A stretch of DNA of 64,000 nt from Dromaius novaehollandiae (lineage: Eukaryota > Chordata > Aves > Casuariiformes > Dromaiidae): positions 200,801,336-200,865,335 of the forward strand of contig NC_088098.1 of assembly GCF_036370855.1 (NCBI RefSeq). Direction: 5' to 3'. Below, piece after piece: positions 27,430 through 38,958 of this stretch; the first letter of the stretch is position 1, and each line of letters opens with the position of its first letter. Both the position numbers and the translations under genes were made by a program. The notes under the pieces are model-generated. The model saw only the letters and a program-made list of their open reading frames with translations. It had not been told where the DNA came from and made no database searches.

Positions 27430-27610
27430 TTGAAAGTCCCCACTGAGGCAATGTCAGGATTCCATACAACACTCATTATACTGAGACACTGGAATGGGAT
27501 CATATTCTAAAAGAACACGCTTCAAGTAAAGAACAATGGAGGTATAGCATTTTAATTAAGGTCATAGAAAAGTTCAGTGGCAGAACAAGAGCAGACCCTC
27601 TATTCCAGCA
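27430..27610 (-). mobile_element. possible MIR-type SINE fossil (minus strand)
   Basis: The segment 'ttaaggtcatagaaaagttcagtggcagaacaag' (27556 onward) resembles the reverse complement of the MIR core ('aaggtcacacagc..gtcagtggcagagc'). The upstream part ('gaaagtccccactgaggcaatg') could be the matching tail. The match is short and diverged. Confidence 0.4.
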
Positions 27611-28039
27611 GCTGTGATATAAATATGGGGTATAAAGACAACACTTGCAGCATAAATCAGCTGTCAAAAGTTTGGGACCAACTTAGTTGCCCTGCCTTGT
27701 TAGCTCTTATTGCTGGCCTCCAGGTAATGAGGTCACTAGAGTGCCATCCTCCTAATCTCACAAGACAGGGGTTGCCTGGCAGAGTATTCTCCACCAAGGT
27801 ACATCTTCATGCTATTATTTAATATTTCAGAGCCAGAGGCCAACTAGTAGCTGACAGCAAATGATAACATATGGTCCCAAATAGAGTTTGAGAGAAAGAA
27901 GAAATCCTGAAACCTAAGTACTTTGATTTAACTCTACAGATCCACATATTTTACAATTTTATGCCCATTTTGTCTTTAAAATCTTCACCTCTTGGGAAAT
28001 TTACCTTTGCACTTCAAAGAAGTTCCTTGACTCTAAGGC

Positions 28040-28360
28040 GCATCTTTAGCTGATAACAGGATCAGCCGCCGGCAGCGTGCGCAGTGGAACTCACTGCTAC
28101 AAGATTTCGTATCACTACACAGGGAGTTCAAAAAAGCTCATGTTCATATAGAAGAGAACATACATTGATCACTGGAGTGATCTTTTTCTAAAAATGAAAT
28201 AAATCCAAATGCTTCAGGGCATAAAATGTCATTGAATAACAAAAACTAGGAAGGGATGTCTTTTAAGGGAAAGTTATTCTATAGCTGCCTGGTTTGGTCC
28301 TTACTGAACGTTCTTACAAACTGTGCGGCACCAGTCATAGCAACAGACTGGATATTGCAT
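28040..28360 (+). mobile_element. ancient CR1 LINE 3'-end fragment (plus strand)
   Basis: Blocks typical of the CR1 3' region occur in order. These are 'gtggaactcactgctacaagat' near 28085, 'gggagttcaaaaaag' near 28122, 'aatgcttcagggcataa' near 28209, 'aggaagggatgtc' near 28249, and an 'agttattctatagctgcct' block near 28271. The copy is diverged and has no coding capacity. Confidence 0.65.
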
Positions 28361-29569
28361 GGATGAGCAGTGTTTTTCAGTCTTAACTGAGCAGAAAGTA
28401 CTGCATGTCTCTGATTTGTTAGTGTTATTACTGGGGAGCAGGAATTTGGGAGAGTTTTCTGAGGACAGCAACCAGGATAATGCCAAAGAGAACTGATATA
28501 AAACATGAAACATAAAAAAGCAAAACTTCTGCTTGTGCATGAAAGGGAGAGCAATGCATGATGTTGTCCAAAACATAAAGTTTGGCAGAATTTCTGCCAT
28601 AGATTAGTGAGGACTATGAGGACCCGCGAGGACCACTGACCCAGTGTCAGGAGTATCAATTCACTTGTCCATACCTGAGATAAGACTTCATGCTGCTGTG
28701 AAATTTCCTCCGCAAAACCACCTTGTTACTTTTGGCTGCCGGATATTTCTTGTGATGAAAAAGAAATCATTCCTTTTCTTCCTGAGACAATTCAGAAGCA
28801 CAGAGCAGTGTTGCAATGAAGCTTACAGTCACCACTCTTAGACCATATCAGACATTTACTATACTGATCTTCGTATTGTTCTTCTCAGCTCAGAAAACAG
28901 CATGTTTCCTTTCTTTCAGTCTTACGTTTCCATGGCCTTCCTTGTCTGAGTAAAGCTGAATAGGAAGCATAGAAGTATCAGTGTCAATGAAATGTGTTTG
29001 TTTGTGAGAATGGCTGAGCAGATCCAAACCAGGACAATTGATTTGGGATTTGTTGCTTTTCTGTTTTCATTGTTGCACAAAATGATAAAATTGTACAGGG
29101 ATGGCCAAAGCTGGGGGTTGCCTAAGCTGCAATGCAGCGCTGCCCTTGCACTTTTGTTTACCAGTGCCATTATACAAAACCCATGTGGCATATTTCTGCA
29201 CAACTGACTGTGGACACTACGGATGTTCATTCATCTGTCCTTCATATCCAAAAATGTTCTTTATTCTCTGAAAACTAAAAGTCATTTCTCATCTTTTTAG
29301 CTCTTTGCAAATGTGTCCTGATGATTTCTGCTGACTAGGGCTTTCTTCCCTCTGTGCACATTCTCGGTAATCTCTTTGGTATCCCAGCTGCTGCCATGCC
29401 ACAAGATCAAGATTTCAAATCAGTAAATTAACACAGCCCCCACCATCATTTTTTGATCTCTCCATCTTGCTTTGTACTGCATGTTCATTCCTCATATCCT
29501 AAACATAAGGCAAATTTCTCAGAATCTTAGACTTATTTCCCTTACTTTCCTGATTTCTCAGGTTGTCAG
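28361..29569. other. gene-free DNA between CR1 fossils
   Basis: Overlapping open frames of up to 126 codons at about 28.3-28.65 kb (minus) have no recognisable domain. No RNA gene is seen. Confidence 0.5.
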
Positions 29570-30170
29570 TTCCACATCATCTCCAAATCCGCACATCTTG
29601 TTCTACATTTCCTTCTGCAAGATAGCTGCTATCCACTATATATAGCAGAAACAGAACAGGCTCAACATATTTCCACTTGTCACTCTTATCCCAATGTCTC
29701 TCTCTACCTCTCTGCCCCATTTACCATCTCTGGTTTCTGTTAGCAAACCAACAGAGCATTTCAAAATCAGTGTTCATTTGTTAACCTTACATATGACTCT
29801 CTCAGTGGGCATTAAAAGCTATCCAGAAGCCCATGTGAGTGAGGCCCACTTATTCACCCTTTTCGATTCTCACTCTCTTCACCTGAGAGAGATGATCAAG
29901 GTGGCCAACTTTGATCTTTTATCTGTCTGTGCTGAGAATCTCTAACTAATCTATGTCCGTCTAAGTTTTCTCTATTTGTACCTCACCAGCTTTCTTGAGT
30001 CTCAGAAAAGAAGCCAGAAAAAGGGTCTGTAGTTACTAATTCATTTGAACTCTTTTTTAATTTGAGAAGCCAAAGTAGGTATCTCTGTTCTCTAAGTACT
30101 GTAGGCTCTATCTTCAGCTGGCATCAGATCAATAGAACTACACTGTTTTTAGCCCAGTGAAAGTTTTCTT
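29570..30170 (-). mobile_element. ancient CR1 LINE fragment from the RT region (minus strand)
   Basis: Read on the plus strand, the order of blocks resembles the reverse complement of the CR1 reverse-transcriptase end. There is a 'gcaaaccaac' block near 29743. A 'ggtctgtagttactaattcatttgaactctttttt' type block lies near 30025, the usual 'ggcctgtagttgcc..gga..cctttttt' segment. It is heavily mutated with no open frame left. The call comes from remembered CR1 order and is moderately secure. Confidence 0.5.
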
Positions 30171-31909
30171 TATCTTAGGTGTCTAGTACACCTAACACTA
30201 TACAATCTGAGATGTGTGAACAGCTCATAGCAGTTTGACAAGGTACCACTTGTTACGGAGCATACACATGCTCTTTGCTGAGCTGAAAATCAGCTAGCCT
30301 AGATTCTGTGAAGGTGGTTGAAGTTAACACATTTTTTATTTCACAGCCAGGAAGGGCAAAAAGCATGCATATACACACCTGTGAAAGTTCAGCAGACACA
30401 TGTTAATTTGTTAATTTATTAAGTGGCAGAATCCAATCACATTCAGTTAGTATCTCTATTTTTTGAACAAAGTACTATGTCTCTTGTATTTCTCTTGGGA
30501 AATTTAAATCCTGTAGCTTTTATTGGGACTCCTGGAAGTCCAGTTGGCTCTGCCTGGGTTTCTAATCCTTCAGTCTTCTGACTGAACTTATAACTATTGC
30601 AGCTTCTTGGATCCTCTGTTTTATTTTTAATATATTGTTCTCATACATCTTTCTTAGTAAAATCTTTTACCTTTGGGCATTGGAAACTACAAATGAACAC
30701 TCCCTCTTAGGTGCCAAAGTGCATGCTTGACTGTGGTGCAGAGGTGACAGGAGCAGGGCTTAGTATACCTCTCTCCGTGAGCAAATGTCAAAAATTCAAC
30801 ACGTGTTTGTTTATAACAGGATTGCAAATCATGTTCACTACTGTACGTTAATTAACATTCACTTAAATCACATCTTTTTCCTAATGTAGATGAGGGTTTA
30901 TTTTTTTCCCAAAAAAATTTAGTAGTGCTCCAGGGAATATATCAACCCTTCTCTCTGCACCTGCTCCTCCCACATACAGTCAGAATGAGACAGCTGGGCA
31001 CAGCCTGGAGAACACACACAATAGCAGTTTGGTTGTCCACAGAATATACTGTAAACAGGATCTTCTTCACGATGGGAATGCAAGTCAGGTATTACCCAAT
31101 GGCCAGAGCTAGGGAGAGTGACACTTTTCTGGCCAAGTCTGAGCTTGCTGGAGCTGACCTTTGCTTCAGGCCTCTCAGTCTAGATCCCACCACTCCAAAC
31201 ACAGCCTGGGCACCTCCACTAGTTACACTGGAGAGACAAATGGTTGAATGGTTGAGGGCTTTGCTCACACTTAACATTTCCAGGAAGTTTCAAATGTGGA
31301 CCATTTACTGTATGCCACGCTACACGATTTTCACCTTCCTTGTTCTGAGGGCAACATTAACTCTCTTGCTGATGAGCCAGTCCACTTTCTGAGAGTCATT
31401 TCAACTGCAGTGTGTTTCATGCTCTTGCTCTAAATTACAGGCCTCTCTATTAGATTTTAGAGGTTTGATGGGATTTACTGGGAAATATAATCCTGTCAGG
31501 AGGCTACATTGCTTGATGATTTTCCCTGAAGAATTTTTGGGATCCCCCCCTACTCAGCAGTCATGTGCACATGTGATCCCAGTTATCTGCATTTAGAGTA
31601 GCTTCTGGAAGCTCTCCGTTTACTCACATTCTTCTAGCTGTTTTCTTAATTGCTTGAATCAATGTTTGTATTTGTGGAGCCTGCATTGTTTTTACTACTT
31701 TTGCTTCCGCCCTCTCAAGATAATTTGGAAGTTACTTCCAAATGTTCATTTTATAAACTGCCATTATACACTCATCTTAACATATATCCTGTTTTATGCA
31801 TTGTTGTTTATAACATCTCTTTGGAAGCTTAAACTTCAATATATTTGCTGACCAAAATGCATTTCTTCCTGATTATAAAATACATATTGCTTCATGATGC
31901 TAGGCTTAC
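30171..31909. other. gene-free DNA with an unexplained 155-codon open frame
   Basis: The open frame at 30925-31392 (plus) has no recognisable domain, and nothing upstream looks like a promoter or a splice-linked exon. It is most likely chance. Confidence 0.45.
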
Positions 31910-32205
31910 TCATGGCTGTTGGGTTGTAAGCAACTTAGAAAGATTAAAGGAGGAATCAGATTTTTATTTGTACAAGAAGTATATCCAGGGCTATAACAGT
32001 TAGTGCTAACAACATTAGCAGGAAGGGATGTTAAATGTCATGCCTTAAAACAATCTAACTTTCAGAGATTAGAATAATACCAAATATGTGGGCAATATGA
32101 TCTGCCTACTACATAGTTCCTAAGTTTTCATCTGAATCACCTAGTACTGCCAACTGACTGCAGGAGATAGACTCAGACAACAGACCTGACTCCTATGTTC
32201 CCAAC
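31910..32205 (+). mobile_element. ancient CR1 LINE 3'-end fragment (plus strand)
   Basis: The sequence contains 'atccagggctataacagtta' near 31983, 'caggaagggatgttaaatg' near 32020, 'catgccttaaaacaatct' near 32039, 'atctgcctactacatag' near 32100, and a tail with 'cctatgttccca' near 32191. These are the CR1 3'-UTR blocks in the expected order and spacing, so this is one of the clearest CR1 fossils here. Confidence 0.7.
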
Positions 32206-34479
32206 TCTTGTTAGGGTCCAACTGCTTCTTTAGAGAAAGCAATCCATGCACAAGTACCAAAGCAGTGCAGCACCTTCTGTTGCTGTTGCCCTTTGATTCC
32301 TATCCTGCAGTACCATCCACTTAGCTGGAACTCTGCTGACAGAAATGGGCCAGCAAATGGACCCAAGTGGATTGTCAGACTGAGGCACAGTCTGTGTATG
32401 ACTCTCTATTTCAACCTGTCAAATTATTTTGCAAGGAAGCCTTTTTTTGCAAGGACCTTTGAACTGCCAATTGATAATGCAAAAGGAATATTATAGTTGG
32501 TTAGTTAACTTCCTTTGACCTTGATGTCAGCACAGAGGAAATATTTGGGACTGCTCAGTCTGAATTCAGATTTTGTTTTGATCTTCCCTGATCATACACT
32601 TACCAGAAAAAATGAATTCACTTCTATTTAGGGACTGGCTGAAGAACAAGGAGACATAATGAACCAAAGATGGACAACACATTATATTGATTCTAATTAA
32701 TAAGCAGTTCAATTCAGATCATAAATATATATCTATGTATATGTATATATAAGCATAAATGTGTGTGTATATATACTGAAAGACATTTGAAAGAGCATGC
32801 AAACAGGAAAGGATAGTGGGCTTAAGGTTGCTACTTTATTCTCAAATTTATTACACAAAGCCAAATTCTAGACCATCTCAGTACACAGTTAGTGATATAT
32901 TTAGGTAATATTGTTGAAGTGGGTACTTTCTTTAGCTGTAAAGCCTTTCCTTCCCATGTCAGGGTGCAACTGAGCAAGATGTAACTCCACTTCAGAACGA
33001 TCAAACTTTGTAACTCAGAGTAAAGCCATCACTTCTCCATCCCAGCAAAAGCCACTGTTAAATGTGACTTTTCACTCTAAGATTATCACTGAGCTCAGTG
33101 ATGGCTAACTGCAGTCTTGGCTGTTGTACTTCTTATACTGTGGGACACTGGATTTTTCCTGGTCAGATGGTGATGTAAATGAAAAGTTGTGGTGCTGAGA
33201 ACACCTGTGGTCATGTCTGGAATTCACAGTCTTAAAGCAGCTAATGATATCTCAACAGCTACTGATCCTCGGTAAAACCTGAGGCCTTTCCCTTTGCTAG
33301 ATGCAGCTCGCACAGCCATGGACACCAATGCAAAGCTTTACTCAGCACCACTAAGTCAGAACAGCAGCAAAACCGATGGCTGAACTGCACTGGAAGTCAT
33401 TTCTCAGGATAAACCTAGGTTTCCAAAGTAAATCTTGTTTTTTTCATGTGGGTACTCAGATGAGTCCATAACATCCTAAGTTAGGATTCTACGACATGTA
33501 GATCTGGTTGAATGTGCTCTCCAGGCCTTCCAATATTTCTCTTAGCAGATAAGAAATATATTATTCTAAATGCATTGAAGCAGGTAATAGTTCAAACTAG
33601 CCCAGGGAGTCAACCATGCCTCTTAGGCACCATCACTTCCCGAACTCAAGGCACCCTTACTTTACTTTTTAAATGGCTGTGATAAGATCTTACACTGAAA
33701 AATGAGGTTATATTTGCTGATGTCTGGAAGAGGTCAGAATAGCAGAGGAACTGAAAAATCAGTTGTATTGCTCATGAGGTAATAAGATTCAAACCAATGT
33801 CAGGAGAATTGCTTAATTTACTTTTCAAACTTGGCCACCAGTGCAGAAGATATCAAGAAGAAATAATGGAGCAATTCTAGCAGGTTTTAGGCTAAACATA
33901 CCCAGACCAGTTACATTCACATCTTCTGGTACAGGCACATATGTACAGGACTTGCGTGCTCTGGTAGCACATCTTTTGGGGACTTCTGGCAATTCACTTG
34001 ACAAAAACCAATCTGTCCTGACAAACTGAAACCCAAGACACTAGGGAAACAAACATATGATACAGTCGTTTCTTCCTGCACTCGCTGGAAGCCCCTGCAA
34101 TATTCATCATAAATTGTTTTGCAAAGTCTTGAGATGAAGGGGCAGCGGTGACAGCCCTGCAGCATCTCCTTCCACACCACCATGTCATTTGAGTCACCCA
34201 CCGCATCTGGAGGGGCTGCACTGAGAAGGGAAGGGGACAACTACTCCTTTATCTGCCCTTTCTCCCCCCAGCACTGAACAGAAGATTCTGGAAAAGCAAA
34301 TGTGGCACCGTCTCAGCACTCATGAAAGGAAGAGGAGAGCTCTTACTAATTTCAATTCTTTAAATTTAGCTTCTAACCCTGGCAAAAACAAAAGAAAAAC
34401 TCTTAATAAAAAAGTCACTACATTTTCAGAGAATAATGCAATGATGAGCAATAACACCCAAGATTTGAAAAGAATAGGT
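32206..34479. other. gene-free DNA
   Basis: Only the TA/TG simple repeat at 32.7 kb is recognisable. Confidence 0.55.
32722..32776. repeat. TA/TG-rich simple repeat
   Basis: An imperfect (TA)n tract passes into (TG)n and back to (TA)n. Confidence 0.75.
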
Positions 34480-35450
34480 CTCGCCTGACAAACCTGATGT
34501 GTTTCTTTACGGAATTACTGAATTAATGGATGAATGAAACAGAATAAATGTAATATTCTTGGATTTCAGCCATATTTTTTTTAAACTGTGGATCTGTTCA
34601 TCCTCTTTCTCAAAGCCAAGGAGCTACACTGACATAAAACTGGAGTGCATGAGAAAAGGAGGAGGTTTAATACATCTCACAAAAACATCCTTAAAAAGCA
34701 CAACTGAATCTGCTTTTGTGAAAAAAAAATCATTTGGTCTAAAATCTACACTGAAGGACCAAAACAAGGCTAATAAACACATGGGAGAATATCAGCCTAC
34801 AGGGAGTGCAGGTAGATAGTTAGGGATCAGCTTTAGGTCTCGCCTTGTTTAATACTGCCAGTAATTAGCTAGAAAGAGGAGTAAATAGCATACTAAGGAA
34901 ATTCACAGGTGATACTAAATCAGGAAGAGATGAGAAAATCAGGGAGGACAGACAAACAGGACAGAGGGATTAGAGTAATTAGTAACACAGGCCAAAAAAA
35001 AACAAAAGAAGAATCACCTTGTAAAAATGCAGTCAAGGACATCAGCACAGGAGAAGGGGGAAATTAGTAAAGAATATGGTTTCTGTAAAAGGGAGGCTCC
35101 TGGATGGTAGAAAGGTTATAAGACTTAGAGGATAAAAAACAGCAAGTTACTTTTAAGCTTCTAAGCAGTATGGCGTCAGAAAAAGTCAATGCAATTTGTA
35201 TTTGCATGTGCAAAGATGCAGCAACACAGAGCAGCAAGAAATGCTCTCTGCTAGGCTGAAGGGTAATGTACGTGGGATATTGCTTCATTTGGGAGCCCCT
35301 TGCTTCTAGAGAGATTTTCACAAGTCACAGGGAAGTTCAGAGAACCACAACACAAATGAGAAAGTTGGAGGAGCTGGTGCCCATGGACAGATTAAATTAG
35401 GAATGTATCGGGTGAGCAGAGGCTAAGAACATGCCACAAAGATTGAAAAG
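34480..35450 (+). mobile_element. ancient CR1 LINE fragment, about 1 kb (plus strand)
   Basis: It starts with 'cctgacaaacctgatgtg' near 34483, the start of a CR1 reverse-transcriptase segment. 'tcttggatttcagccat' near 34557 follows, matching the 'gacttcagcaaggc' part of RT. 'ttaggtctcgccttgtttaatac' lies near 34831 and 'aattcacaggtgatactaaat' near 34900. A distal block 'gagaaagttggaggagctgg' lies near 35358. All RT reading frames are broken. It is the longest repeat in the window and too diverged to be active. Confidence 0.65.
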
Positions 35451-38184
35451 GTGCAATCGGCAAGCAAGAAAAATAAATACTTAGCTAAAAGAAAGGGAAC
35501 AGAAGCAGGAATAGGAATAGAGTAAAAAGTAACCCAATCATCAAAAAATGCTCTGGGAGAGGGACACAGAGGATTTTAGCTCTGGAGTAATCCGTTGATA
35601 GATATGACAGCTACACAGCTTGCACTTGGCTAGAGGTCCATGCCAGTCTCTGGTTGGTGAGCCTTGCTATTCCTTCAGTTGTACCTTGGGCTCAGTTAGC
35701 ATCCTGGCTCTTCCTCTGATTGCCCTGGCCTTGCTCCCAGTCAGCTCTGGTGACTTAGAGCCAGGTCGGCCAGTCTTGCTCCAGATACTACCCTATAATG
35801 TGGAGATAAAATCTCACACCTACCAGGCCCTACTTCGACAGGATCCACTTCCCTCCTAGCAACACTACTTATACCAGCTTCTGCATCAGCATTATTTCAA
35901 GCTCTCAAGAGATTTTTCTGTGTATTTCTCATGTAGATTCTTGCTCTGAATCTATTTCTAGCTCGACATAAGATGCAGAATTTGCGGGTAAAATTGTGTT
36001 CTTTAATAAATAGATGGACTGGCAGTCTAGGGAAACGAAATGGAGCAAACCTCAGAATGGTATTAAAATCTGTGAGAGAATGTGCTGGGAAGACAAGGAA
36101 ATTATATGTAAGGAGGGAGCTTATGGAATGCCTGGCACATGCATCAAAAAAGATAAGGTCTGGCACACTAGAAAAGGTGATCAAAGCATCTAGATGGAGC
36201 CAAGGTCAAAGCAGACATTGAAAAATTTTCTAAAGGTTTGAGACTAACATTGGCAGGACATGTTGAGAAAGATGAATAAAATGCTTTTTGTTCATCCTAA
36301 CATGCTTTACATCGTCTTGAACTTATCCCACCTTACTCCCTTACTCTTGAGAGACCACCTTTATGGTCACAGTACAAATGAAGGGTCAGAGATTTCATCT
36401 ACTGCAGAGAATCCAACAAGCATTCCTCAAACGTCTTCTCACTGGAAATATCTCCCTGCATTCACAATCCTCCCTTTATAGAATGAATTTTAATAAGTAT
36501 CTTTTTTTCTTTTGTTCACCCCAATTGCTTCAGTTTTATTGTGGCTTTGCCTTTGTTTTCCTTTTCATGTTCTTTCCATTCTCCTGCTTCATAGATTCTC
36601 ATTTTACTTGCTGAAAGTTAGAGCTACTGTACATATATTTAGAATACATGGGGGTGTATGTGGATACAGATATTAATAGATACGTGAGCATCACATAGCT
36701 CTCATTATTCTTCCAATAGTATCAATTTTATTCACCATATGTCATGCTAAGCTGTCCTCACCCTCACTAACTTTAGATGGCTGTTTTCACATAGTTCATT
36801 AAAAACTGACATACAAATGTCCACTCTTTCAGCATTCAGGATATTTTTTGATTATGTTCCTTGGCTCACAAATGCAATACAAAAGGCTTGGTAATGAAAG
36901 ACTCTCAAAATAATGTGACTAGAGTTTGCCTTGAGGAGGGATTTTTTTCTAACTAAAACAATATCAGCCTAAAGATATTTTATCACATTTATACAATGGG
37001 CAAAGACATTAGCATGGACAACTTGAAAAAAATTGAAGGCACACACTGCTAATCAGAGAGAATTCATGTTCATTTTCATTCTGCAGCATTTGTCCTCATT
37101 TGAACATCTTAAGGCCAAAAAAATGGCCTACACAGTGCTTTGTAAATCATAGCATTTGAATGCTTTGTTCTGTATGAATGATTGATGCCCATAAAACTAG
37201 CAAAAGTCTTGCATTTTAAAACTTCATTTTACATTAAAACACTGAACAAAACACAACGCTCTGTCATAATAAACAGGAACTAACATTTGCAGAAAGCAAC
37301 TCAGTAGGTAACAATAAGTTAAAAGGGGGAACAAACTATTTTTGATGTTTAGAGTCAAAATACCAGGGCCAGATACTGTGCTTCATTTTGGTCTCTTTGC
37401 ACTACACTTTCAGTTCCATTTTCTATGATATTTTAATCATTCATCCACTAATGCTTCTCATCCCTTTCTAAACCTCATGCCAGATGAGGTTTAGATCAGC
37501 CCCTAGGGAACATTACCCAGAAAAGGGGATATGGTGGATGCATAGAGCAACAAGGCCTCCCCCTGCCACCATGCATGGCTGTGAAAGGAGGGTCAAGTAC
37601 GTCTCAACTCTCATCCTCCAGCGCGAGCCAGCACAGCACATACAGTTGCTTCGCAGGATGTGATTGCAGTCATGCATCTCCCCCGTTAAGATCCAGGCTG
37701 CATATATCTTTGATTGTCATGGAGACTGTTTCAAAGTCTTGCTGTGCTTCAACGCAGCAGCAAAGAGGACAATAGTACTTGGTCTTCTGGCTGAATCGCT
37801 GAAAAGAATAAAACAAATCACAGTGGAAAAGGGAATGAGTGAACTGAAAGGGATATGGGTACAGTAAGATGCACTTCAAACTGTTGTTGAGAGCTATAGG
37901 TGCAAGTTAGAGCAACCTCCCCCGCTACCCTGATACAATTACTCCATTGTATTCATGCACAGTTTCAAATAATTGTCCCTTCCAGAGAAGCGCAGGAAGT
38001 GCATTTTCAAGGATAGCATGTCTCCCCTCCCTGCCCCGCAAACCCCCTAGCTGAGATGCTCGGGTGTTTTAGATTAAATGCGTTAATTAAGAAACTATTT
38101 AGTTTATGCTGTTTAGTCTGGCTTTCCATTCCTGTGGGCATTCTAAACTTTCACAATATTGAAGCAAGTAATATACGGCGACTT
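35451..38184. other. gene-free DNA upstream of the solo LTR
   Basis: Short open frames only. A T-rich stretch at 36.5-36.6 kb gives a hydrophobic frame of no significance. Confidence 0.55.
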
Positions 38185-38633
38185 GGAACTGTGGAGAACC
38201 AGTTCTCTACATGCGGTTTTGTCTCAACATTGCTGCTGCTGCTGCAAAGCCGCTGCTGCCAAGGCGCGTCGGGCAACGCGGCGTGGGCGCCCCCGGGAGC
38301 TGTCCGCGAGGTAAACAACCTCGTGCACCTGCACCAGGTAAAAAGGGCGCGAAAAGGGCAGAAGGTCATCTCTAGGGCACGAACCGCACGTACTCATTTG
38401 CCATCTGCGCATGAGCAGGAGACCCCCAGATGCCCCAGCCCGTTTCTGGAAGGTTCCAAGAGGGCGGACTGCGCATGACAGCTAATCTGCATGGGAAGCG
38501 AGGAAGCACCTCCCAGAGGTGGGGCAAGAACCTATAAAAACTGCAGACTCTGTGAATAGCGGGGGGGCTTGCTTGCGACGACTGAGGAACTTGAGCGGAG
38601 TCAGCGGAACCAGACGGGAGCTTCTGGCCTCTG

Positions 38634-38652
38634 CCCCCCCCCCCCCCCCCCC
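38634..38652. repeat. 19-base C homopolymer inside the solo LTR
   Basis: An uninterrupted run of 19 C lies downstream of the LTR TATA box, in the likely R region. Its length is prone to sequencing or assembly error. Confidence 0.85.
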
Positions 38653-38719
38653 AGCCGATGAGACTCCCAAGAGAAGAGGACTAACGGGACGCCGCTGGAT
38701 CCACAGGTGGTGATATCTA

Positions 38720-38723
<4 letters not shown>

Positions 38724-38752
<29 letters not shown>
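38724..38752. repeat. (TC)n microsatellite inside the solo LTR
   Basis: About 14 copies of the TC dinucleotide lie between the TATA box and poly(A) signal of the LTR. Confidence 0.9.
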
Positions 38753-38756
<4 letters not shown>

Positions 38757-38958
38757 TCCCCTTTTCCTTTCTTTTTCCTAAACGTGTGACACGAGACGTG
38801 TCTAGTTAGTTGATTCCATTTTGCCTTAATAAATCTTAAAACTGGCTGGCTGGTGTAGTTTTCACCTTAATTCAGTCCAAGGGCATCATGAACTTGGTCG
38901 TTGGTCCTAAGGGGAGGGAGGTCATCCTAAACGACTCCCTTCGGGCCACGACAGGAAC

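Larger units (their letters stand above)
38190..38953 (+). mobile_element. solo LTR of an endogenous retrovirus (764 bp) with 5-bp target duplication
   Basis: The element begins TGTGG and ends CGACA, a short TG...CA inverted terminus. It is flanked on both sides by GGAAC (38185-38189 and 38954-38958), a perfect 5-bp target-site duplication. On the plus strand it has a TATA box (TATAAAA, 38533-38539) and a poly(A) signal (AATAAA, 38828-38833), in the order expected of U3-R-U5. The 5' half is CpG-rich, unlike its surroundings, which suggests a recent insertion that has not yet lost CpGs. No primer-binding site, gag, pol or env follows, so it is a solo LTR left by recombination between two LTRs. 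It contains GCT-rich, poly-C and CT-repeat tracts. A 5-bp duplication occurs in several avian ERV groups; the family is not identified. Confidence 0.88.

Noticed and set aside
38056..38478. 140-codon plus-strand frame
   Set aside because: It crosses the 5' boundary of the solo LTR (38190), so it is a chance fusion of flank and LTR U3.
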